A DNA stretch of 64,000 nt from Sporomusaceae bacterium UBA7701 (lineage in GTDB: Bacteria > Bacillota > Negativicutes > Sporomusales > UBA7701): contig DLGF01000014.1 of NCBI GenBank assembly GCA_002482545.1, positions 19,266 through 83,265 of the forward strand, in the 5' to 3' direction. Position numbers and translations under genes: made by a program. The notes under the pieces were generated by a model. That model worked only from the letters and a program-made list of their open reading frames with translations, was not told the DNA's origin and searched no databases. Each line of letters starts with the position of its first letter. Position 1 is the stretch's first letter. Positions 57,904-64,000 of this stretch are shown in pieces.

Positions 57904-58557
57904 CTAGTGCCTGCTTACATATTCGTCTATCTCGCGGTGCCAGTCATCCGGTTCCAGGGTCCCGGGCAGAGTTTCCTCCCCAAACAGCAGGTCGACCAGA
58001 TAGCGGGGCTTTTTCCCGCCGAGGAACATCGACTTGCTGCATGACACGCAGTACACCACGACATCATTGACCGGCATCGCGGCGGCCCGTTCGGCCATCT
58101 TGGCCTTTACTTCCCCCACCGGCAAAACGCCCCAGAAGCTGTCGCCGCAGCAAACGCTTTTCGTGCCTGTCCGCTCGGGTTCGACCAGTCTGATGTTCAT
58201 CCGGCGGAGCAGGGTCCGCACCGCTTGGTGGACCCGCTCCTGGCTGCGGGTCGGACAGGCGTCGGTGATGGCCATCGGCTCGCCCTGATAATCCGGGAAC
58301 GGGAAAAAGCCGCTTTCGGCCAGTACTTCCCACAGGGAAACCGTCGATGATCCGGCGTAATTTTCCCGGTACCGCCGGTCGCAGCCGGGGCAGACATTGA
58401 TGACCTGGGTACCCTCCGCCAAGGAGGGACGATTTCGGCAGCAAAGGTCCAGTCTGTCCATGGTTCCGGCCTTCCCGCCCAGCAGTCGATGCAGTTTTTC
58501 CGCCAGGTGAGGCTTATAGATGGCGAGCGCGCACCCCGGGGCGAATATTCTTTTCAT
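57904..58557 (-). CDS. CCG-domain Fe-S protein (heterodisulfide reductase B-like)
   Basis: A 217-residue cysteine-rich protein with two CCG-type motifs: LCCRNRPSL with VINVCPGCDRRY, and VCCGDSFWG with VVYCVSCSKSM. Such domains hold noncubane Fe-S clusters in HdrB, GlpC and LutA. The opening FAPGCALAIYKP is also typical. The partner protein is not adjacent. The start is ATG 58557 with AACGGAGGATCGAT. The frame is open to 58638. Confidence 0.87.
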   Translation of the reverse strand: MKRIFAPGCALAIYKPHLAEKLHRLLGGKAGTMDRLDLCCRNRPSLAEGTQVINVCPGCDRRYRENYAGSSTVSLWEVLAESGFFPFPDYQGEPMAITDACPTRSQERVHQAVRTLLRRMNIRLVEPERTGTKSVCCGDSFWGVLPVGEVKAKMAERAAAMPVNDVVVYCVSCSKSMFLGGKKPRYLVDLLFGEETLPGTLEPDDWHREIDEYVSRH

Positions 58558-58656
58558 ATCGATCCTCCGTTGCTGTTTCGCGATTACTGGCAATAGTATA
58601 GCATAAACCTGTCGCCCAATCGTCCGGAAAACCGGCATTCAATTTTTCCAATTTCC

Positions 58657-60429
58657 TTATATTTCTCCGGTATGTTCCTTCAACCAGGCCGCCTCGTCGG
58701 CCGACAACAGCGGCGCCAGCGTTTCCCATACCCGGCGGTGGTACTCGTTCAGCCAGCGCCGTTCCGCGTCGGACAGCAAGCTGGCGTCGACCGCATCGCG
58801 GTCGATGGGGCAGAGCGATATGGTCTCAAACTTCAGGAACTGCCCGAATTCCGTTGTCTGATCTTCCGCCACCACCATGGTATTCTCGGTGCGGATTCCC
58901 CGGTTTCCTTCCCGGTAGATGCCCGGCTCGTTGGTCAGAATCATGCCCTTTTCCAGCCGCACCGCGACCGGCCGCATGCTGATGCTCTGCGGCCCCTCAT
59001 GCACGTTGAGGCAGAAGCCCACTCCGTGACCGGTGCCGCACTTGTAATCGATGCCGGCGTCCCAGAGCGGCTTGCGGGCCATGATATCCAGGCTGAAGCC
59101 GTAGGCGCCGTGGAGAAACCGGGTCGTGGACAGGCTGATCACGGCCTTCAGGACGAGCGTGAAATCCCGTTTTTCTTCCTCGGTCGGGGTTCCCAACGCT
59201 ATTGTCCGCGTGATATCGGTCGTTCCGTCCAGATACTGGCCGCCCGAGTCCACCAGGAAGAAGCCGTCCCCTTCGAGCTTATAGGCGGTTTCCGGCAGCG
59301 CCTTATAATGCATCAGCGCAGCATGGTCCTTATAGCCGGCGATCGTGTCGAAGCTGGGCTCCAGGAACAGGTCCTGCTGCGCCCTGAATCCCTGCAGCTT
59401 CTCGGCGGCGGAGATCTCGGTGATTTCCTGCTTCCCCACCGCGGCGTCCAGCCAGTGGAGAAATTTTACCATGGCCGCTCCGTCCCGGATATGGCACCTT
59501 CTGAGGTTTTCCAGTTCCACTTCGTTCTTGACCGCCTTCAGTTTGGCGGTGACATTGGTTTCCTCGATTCTGACGACAGCTTGGTCAATGGTGCTCACCA
59601 GCCGGAAATTGACCTTCGCCGGATCAAGCCACACTTTTTCTTCCGGCCGGAAAGCCCGCACTCCGTCCGCCACTTCGCCATAACCGAGCAGGCGTACCCC
59701 GTCTTTCTCCAGCTCGGCCCGCACTGCCGCCGGGAGTTTCTTGCCGTCGATGAACAGAAAAACCGCTTCCCGGCCGACCACAGCGTAACTTTCCGCCACC
59801 GGGTTATTGGGTATGTCGGCCCCGCGGAGGTTGAACAGCCAGGCAATGTCGTCCAGTACGGTCAGCAGCGCATAGTCGGCCCGTTTCTTGGCCATTTCCT
59901 GCCGGACGGCTTCCACTTTCTCGCCGCGGCTTTTCCCGGCATAGCGGAGATCGTGAAGGATAACCGGCTTTTCCGATACCGGCGGCCGCTCCCGCCAGAT
60001 TTCGCCGATCAGATCGGCATCCCTCAGCCTGAGGCTTTTCGGCCCGAACGCTTGCTCCAACGCTTGGACGAAAGCGGCGGAAAACAGGTCGCCGTTCAGT
60101 CCGATACAGCCCTCGGGCAGATTGTCCCGCAGCCATTCCTGGATTGTCGGCACCCCCAAGTCAGCGGCCCGGAACAGTCGAATGCCCGTGCCTGCCAGTT
60201 GCGCCTCGGCCTGGATATAATAACGTCCGTCAGTCCACAGCCCGGCCTCGTTCCTTGTAACCACGACCGTTCCCGCCGAGCCGGTAAAACCCGAAATCCA
60301 CTCCCGCTCCTTCCAGTGATCGGCAATATACTCGCTTTGATGGGGATCGGTATTGGCGATGATATAGGCATCCAGGCCGTTTTTCGCCATCAATTCCCGG
60401 AGGGCTTCGATACGCTCGGTAATGGTCAT
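58657..60429 (-). CDS. Xaa-Pro aminopeptidase, M24B family (long form)
   Basis: A 590-residue aminopeptidase P of the long, eukaryote-like form with two creatinase N-terminal domains (RIEALRELMAKNGLDAYIIA near 5-24; DYALLTVLDDIAWLFNLRGA near 190-210) and a C-terminal M24 domain. Metal ligands are seen in LVDSGGQYLDGTTDITRTIA (two Asp), CGTGHGVGFCLNVHEGP (His), ILTNEPGIY (Glu) and IRTENTMVV (Glu). It releases N-terminal residues before proline. ATG 60429 with AGGAGGAAACGAC. Confidence 0.94.
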   Translation of the reverse strand: MTITERIEALRELMAKNGLDAYIIANTDPHQSEYIADHWKEREWISGFTGSAGTVVVTRNEAGLWTDGRYYIQAEAQLAGTGIRLFRAADLGVPTIQEWLRDNLPEGCIGLNGDLFSAAFVQALEQAFGPKSLRLRDADLIGEIWRERPPVSEKPVILHDLRYAGKSRGEKVEAVRQEMAKKRADYALLTVLDDIAWLFNLRGADIPNNPVAESYAVVGREAVFLFIDGKKLPAAVRAELEKDGVRLLGYGEVADGVRAFRPEEKVWLDPAKVNFRLVSTIDQAVVRIEETNVTAKLKAVKNEVELENLRRCHIRDGAAMVKFLHWLDAAVGKQEITEISAAEKLQGFRAQQDLFLEPSFDTIAGYKDHAALMHYKALPETAYKLEGDGFFLVDSGGQYLDGTTDITRTIALGTPTEEEKRDFTLVLKAVISLSTTRFLHGAYGFSLDIMARKPLWDAGIDYKCGTGHGVGFCLNVHEGPQSISMRPVAVRLEKGMILTNEPGIYREGNRGIRTENTMVVAEDQTTEFGQFLKFETISLCPIDRDAVDASLLSDAERRWLNEYHRRVWETLAPLLSADEAAWLKEHTGEI

Positions 60430-60501
60430 TGTCGTTTCCTCCTAATATATATTTCCGGAAAATATTTATCCCGCGCCGGCTTCACCCGGCCGGGGCGGCT
60501 T

Positions 60502-61401
60502 CTACGGCGGACCCGCCGTCCGGTCCCCGGTCGGAGGGTTGTCGGCCGTCCGGCTCTTTGCTCCGGTGCTTCCCTGAAGCGTCAGGGCGCCGGCGGAAAG
60601 AATGCACAAGCCGCCCAGCATTGTCGTGAAAGCCGGCACCTCGCCAAAGAAGAGATAGGCGTAGAGCACGGCGCTTGCCGGGTCCAGATAGCCCAGAATT
60701 CCGGCCCGCTGAAGCTTCACCGTTTTCAGGGCGGTGAAGTACAGCGCCAGGCACAGGCAGGAGTGCACCGCGCCCAGCACCGCCATGGCGCCCAGCGACC
60801 GGACGGTAAGGACCGGGGGGCTCAGCGCGATCCAGGGTGAGAACAGCGCCGCCGCCATCCCCATCTGGACGAATATCAGGCTGGCGGTGGGGATATGGGG
60901 AAAGCGCTTGGCGATCACCACCACCAAGGAATAGGAAAGCCCGCTGCCCAGACCGTACAAAATGCCGACAAAATCGCGGCTGGTCAGCGAAAGCTCACAG
61001 TTCGCGACCAGCAGGGCCACTCCGGCGGCGGCCAGCGGCAAGGCCAGCAAGGTGCGCCGTTCAAACTTCTCCCCCAGAAACAGGCACGCCCAGGTAATGT
61101 AAAAAATCGGGCCGGTATTGCAGGCCAGGACAGCCGTTCCAATCGTGGTGGTCTGCACCGCGAGAAAGAAAAACAGCCCGTTCAGCCCCAGGAATAGCCC
61201 GCTGATCAACGCCCATTGCCAGACGCCGGCCAGGTTGAGCGGCCGACGCTTTAGAAGCATATACGCCGCTACCGTGGCGAAGGCCGCCGCCGCCCGGAAA
61301 AACATAATAACGGTCGCCGGCTGATCGGCCAGGCGGGTAAAGATGCTCCCGCTGCCCCACAGCAAGTTCGCCGCAATTAGATATAGCACCCCTGAATTCA
61401 G
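60502..61401 (-). CDS. EamA/DMT-family transporter
   Basis: A transporter of about 295-299 residues with ten hydrophobic helices in two EamA repeats (LIAANLLWGSGSIFTRLADQ at the start of the first, GILYGLGSGLSYSLVVVIAK at the second). The substrate is unknown. The start is uncertain: GTG 61389 lacks a site, while CTG 61401 has AAGGAG 10 nt upstream and gives the usual NSGxLYxxxANLLWG opening, so I prefer it. It ends in a Gly/Pro/Arg-rich tail. Confidence 0.85.
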   Translation of the reverse strand: MNSGVLYLIAANLLWGSGSIFTRLADQPATVIMFFRAAAAFATVAAYMLLKRRPLNLAGVWQWALISGLFLGLNGLFFFLAVQTTTIGTAVLACNTGPIFYITWACLFLGEKFERRTLLALPLAAAGVALLVANCELSLTSRDFVGILYGLGSGLSYSLVVVIAKRFPHIPTASLIFVQMGMAAALFSPWIALSPPVLTVRSLGAMAVLGAVHSCLCLALYFTALKTVKLQRAGILGYLDPASAVLYAYLFFGEVPAFTTMLGGLCILSAGALTLQGSTGAKSRTADNPPTGDRTAGPP

Positions 61402-61628
61402 TTTTGAACAGCTCCTTCAAAACAACTACTTTGAAATCCCCGGAAAAATCGCATAATCATCGTGAAAAGTGATCATCAGCCGGTCAATCTCTTGTCCCCG
61501 GCTCCTATACTATTCAACATCTTCCTTTATCTTCCTGTGTTGTCCCCATCCTTTTCCTCCAGAGGATTGGGGCCGCCGCCTCGGTACATACTAATGCCAG
61601 CGGAACACAAGCTGAAGCGGGGTTGGCT

Positions 61629-62576
61629 ATGCTCAAGATATACAAGAACAGCGGCGAAAAACTGCAGGGGTTGAGTCTCCTGGGCTTGGAAAAAGGAGCC
61701 TGGCTGGACCTTGTCGGCCCCACCGAGGAAGAACTCGAAGCGGTCGCCGCCGCGACCAATGTGCCGCCGGATTTTCTGCGGGCCGCGCTGGACGCCGAAG
61801 AACGCTCCCGGATCGACATCGAGGAAAATTGTCTGCTGGTCCTGACCAACATCCCGGTGCAATACAGCCGCGACAGCTATGACACCCTGCCGCTCGGCAT
61901 CCTCATCACCCCGGACTACATCCTGACGGTATGCCTCAGCACCACCCCGGTCATGGCTGATTTCGGCCCGGGAACGCCCGGAACCTTCCATTCGTTCAAA
62001 CGCACGCGCTTTTTGTTCCAGATCCTCTATCGCTCCGCCGCCCTCTATCTGAAGTATGTCACCCAAATCAACCGGCTGACGGACGAAATCGAAAAAGACT
62101 TGCGCCGATCTATGCGGAACGAGGAAATCTTCGAAATGCTGCAGTTGGAAAAGAGCCTGACCTTCTTCAGCGCGTCGCTGAAGGCCAATGCCGTCGTGCT
62201 GGAACGGCTGCTGCGCCTCTATGCGAGCAACCAGCTGCCCCATTTGGTGAAACGGTACGAGGAGGACGAGGATTTGCTGGAAGACGTCATCGTAGAGAAT
62301 CGCTAAGCCATTGAAATGGTCGAGATGTACAGCCACATCCTCTCCGGCATGATGGCCACCTTCGCCTCGATTATCTCCAATAACATCAACCGGGTCATGA
62401 AGTTCCTGGCCTCAGCCACCATCATTCTCGCCGTGCCGACCATGGTGTCGGGCTTGCTGGGCATGAACGTCCCCATCCCGCTGCAAGACTCCGGAAGCTT
62501 TTGGCAGGTCACAGCCATCGCCGGGTTCCTGGCCGGCCTCGTGGCCGTCGGTCTCTGGCGGAAGGGCTTTTTCTGA
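61629..62576 (+). pseudogene. corA: CorA-family Mg2+ transporter interrupted by an in-frame TAA
   Basis: The frame encodes a CorA-family transporter of 315 codons. The N-terminal domain is intact (YKNSGEKLQGLSLLGLEKGA onward), and the C-terminal two helices include FASIISNNINRVMKFLASAT and the GMN motif (LLGMNVPIP). TAA at 62304-62306 sits in the same frame where the family has Gln (VENR-stop-AIEMVEMYSHIL), so a single C-to-T change would explain it. The product would lack the pore unless the stop is read through. The start is ATG 61629, or TTG 61623. Confidence 0.85.
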
Positions 62577-62679
62577 CGTCCGTGCCCTTCGTTTGTCAGC
62601 CAATCTTTATACCCGATTCATGGATTGTTTGGCCCCGTCATATTATAATGGGGCCATCACTTGTTGAGGAGGGATTTCA

Positions 62680-63087
62680 TTGATCAGCGGCCTGAGCCAT
62701 CTGACCTTTATTGTGCGGGATTTGGAGCGAACGTCGGATTTTCTCCGGACAGTCTTTGCCGCCGAGGAAGTATATGCCAGCGGCGACGACACATTTTCCC
62801 TAAGCCGGGAGAAATATTTCCTGATCGCCGGCCAATGGGTCTGCATTATGGAAGGAAACTCGCTGCCGGAGCGCACCTACAACCACGTCGCCTTTGCCAT
62901 CCCCGACGAGGAATTCGAAAACTACGAGGCCAGGGTCCGGGCCGCCGGCGTCGATATCCGGCCCTCCCGCCCGCGGATCGAGGAAGAAGGACGGTCCCTT
63001 TATTTCTATGATTACGACAATCATCTGTTCGAGCTGCACGCCGGCACTCTCGAAGCCCGGCTGGACAGATACACCCGGCGCCGCTAG
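62680..63087 (+). CDS. fosX: Fosfomycin resistance hydrolase FosX
   Basis: A 135-residue vicinal-oxygen-chelate enzyme. GLSHLTFIVRDLERTSDFL, FSLSREKYFLIAGQWVCIME, ERTYNHVAFAIPDEEFE and SLYFYDYDNHLFELHAGTLE follow the FosX sequence almost residue by residue, with metal ligands His, His and Glu. FosX opens the fosfomycin epoxide with water. The start is TTG 62680, with GAGGAGGGA ahead. Chromosomal fosX occurs in several Firmicutes as an intrinsic trait. No mobile element flanks it here. Confidence 0.92.
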   Translation: MISGLSHLTFIVRDLERTSDFLRTVFAAEEVYASGDDTFSLSREKYFLIAGQWVCIMEGNSLPERTYNHVAFAIPDEEFENYEARVRAAGVDIRPSRPRIEEEGRSLYFYDYDNHLFELHAGTLEARLDRYTRRR

Positions 63088-63165
63088 CGCAATACACCGC
63101 CACCGCAGTTTTTACCAAGGCACTATGTCAATACATGCGGCATGGCGGCAAATCCTGCGATTTGC

Positions 63166-63206
63166 AGAAAAACGACCGGGCCGGGGAACTCTCCCGACCC
63201 GGTTCA
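63166..63206. terminator. Terminator between fosX and the MBL gene
   Basis: CCGGGCCGGGGA and TCCCGACCCGG form an imperfect stem between the two convergent genes. Confidence 0.6.
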
Positions 63207-63212
63207 GCCAGC

Positions 63213-63863
63213 CTATGCCTCGGCCTGCGCCAGCGCCATGACCTGTTCGACTTCCTCTCTGGTTATCCTGCCATTGTGGCCACCGACGCACCGTGTGAAG
63301 TCGTAGGTCAGATATTTCGCCAGCGATTCGAGGTAACGGTCTTTCGTGTCATATAGCTCGGGCATCAAGGTTTCGATGTTGTCGCCCACGTGCAGGATTC
63401 CGTCCGCTCCGTCATAAATGCTGATGGAGTCGCAGGTATGCCCCGGGCTGGGGAATACCCCGACGGCCTCGTCCGGAAAATAGATGTCATTCTCCACCAA
63501 CTTGGTCGGCAACACCTTCCTGACCGGGCCTTCCCGCCATTTTCCGCATCGTCTTTCCATCTCGGCCCATTTTTGTTCGATCAGGCCGCAGGTCAGGCGG
63601 TGGGCGTAGATGTCACAGCCTTCGAAGACACTGTTTCCCCAGATGTGGTCCCAGTGATGATGGGTGTTGAAGACCAGGACCGGCTTGGGGCAGTTCGCCT
63701 TTATGTACGCCATTACATATCCGGCGGTATCTTCGCCCAGCCCGGTGTCGATTACGAAATTATAGCGCTTCCCTTTGATAAGATAGATGTTGGTCGCACA
63801 ATCCGGTATAGTATCGGTGCTGAATAATACTCCCCTGCTGCCAACCGTCTCCATGAGGTACAT
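63213..63863 (-). CDS. MBL-fold metallo-hydrolase
   Basis: A 216-residue metallo-beta-lactamase fold protein. FNTHHHWDHIWGN is the first metal motif, SPGHTCDSISIYD the next His, HVGDNIETL the bridging Asp and GGHNGRI the last His. The substrate is unknown. Thioesters, lactones and phosphodiesters are all possible. GGGAGGAAAATC precedes ATG 63863. The 137 nt to the right edge hold nothing that I recognise. Confidence 0.9.
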   Translation of the reverse strand: MYLMETVGSRGVLFSTDTIPDCATNIYLIKGKRYNFVIDTGLGEDTAGYVMAYIKANCPKPVLVFNTHHHWDHIWGNSVFEGCDIYAHRLTCGLIEQKWAEMERRCGKWREGPVRKVLPTKLVENDIYFPDEAVGVFPSPGHTCDSISIYDGADGILHVGDNIETLMPELYDTKDRYLESLAKYLTYDFTRCVGGHNGRITREEVEQVMALAQAEA

Positions 63864-64000
63864 GATTTTCCTCCCGGCCGCGGCCGCCTTTTACCTGAAT
63901 TCGCATCTCTCAGGCTTTCCCGCTTCTTCTTCGGCCAATGATCTATTTCCCTATTTTACCTTTCAAAGACAAAATCCTTCCGGCAATATAAATGCCTGCC

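Noticed and set aside
61420..61628. A Mg2+ (M-box/ykoK) riboswitch ahead of corA
   Set aside because: None of the M-box conserved blocks could be found in the leader.

Overview
The window is a G+C-rich chromosomal segment of an anaerobic, flagellated, probably spore-forming Firmicute. Class Negativicutes (Sporomusaceae-like) is my best guess. It rests on the selenoprotein glycine reductase operon, flagellin, FliD-like and chemotaxis genes, an AbrB-type regulator, a YjcZ-like micro-protein, many GTG/TTG starts and strong AGGAGG ribosome sites. No rRNA, tRNA, CRISPR array or intact transposase was seen.

1-8640 (minus strand): a purine block, pbuG-purE-purC-purF-purM-purN-purH-purD, with purD cut by the left edge. 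Its leader carries a consensus promoter, a guanine aptamer, a ykkC-type aptamer that is probably PRPP-sensing, and an overlapping terminator. This tandem arrangement should read purine end-product and precursor together.

8826-16955 (plus): the glycine reductase operon grdX-trxB-trxA-grdE-grdA-grdB-grdC-grdD. It follows a sigma-A promoter and a tandem glycine riboswitch with a terminator. In-frame UGA codons encode selenocysteine in grdA (residue 44) and grdB (residue 349). NADPH electrons pass through TrxB and TrxA to the complex, which yields acetyl phosphate. A hairpin terminator between grdB and grdC may lower expression of grdCD.

16956-32170: an accessory region. It holds three copies of an undescribed hairpin element with covarying 21-bp arms and a fixed 32-nt loop. 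It also holds two LysE exporters, an acyltransferase, an AbrB-like regulator, a YnfA-type membrane protein and YjfB. An RDD gene relic follows, then a tandemly duplicated pair of divergent units (Arc-like RHH protein plus 63-residue protein). Further along are a FliD-like cap protein, a frameshifted cysteine-synthase-like gene beside an XRE-cupin regulator, a Cys-rich hexapeptide-repeat protein, an LprI-like protein and an MFS exporter behind a short leader transcription unit.

32173-43020: an HD hydrolase, a CNNM/CorC-type transporter, CheY, an MCP under a c-di-GMP-I riboswitch, map, hemolysin III, a CBS-GGDEF cyclase with a partner gene of unknown function, and an SDR dehydrogenase.

43238-46510: a TauABC/SsuABC-like ABC operon behind a good Fur-box match, with a 10-G tract at one translation start.

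46586-64000: flavodoxin-like and Nudix enzymes, two small acidic Cys-rich proteins, and a flagellin carrying a von Willebrand A domain with MIDAS residues, which is the most unusual protein here. Then come NDH-2, a nitroreductase, AraC plus DUF2000, a DDAH-like hydrolase, a secreted trypsin-like protease, a CCG-domain Fe-S protein, an X-Pro aminopeptidase, an EamA exporter, a corA broken by one in-frame TAA, fosX and an MBL hydrolase.
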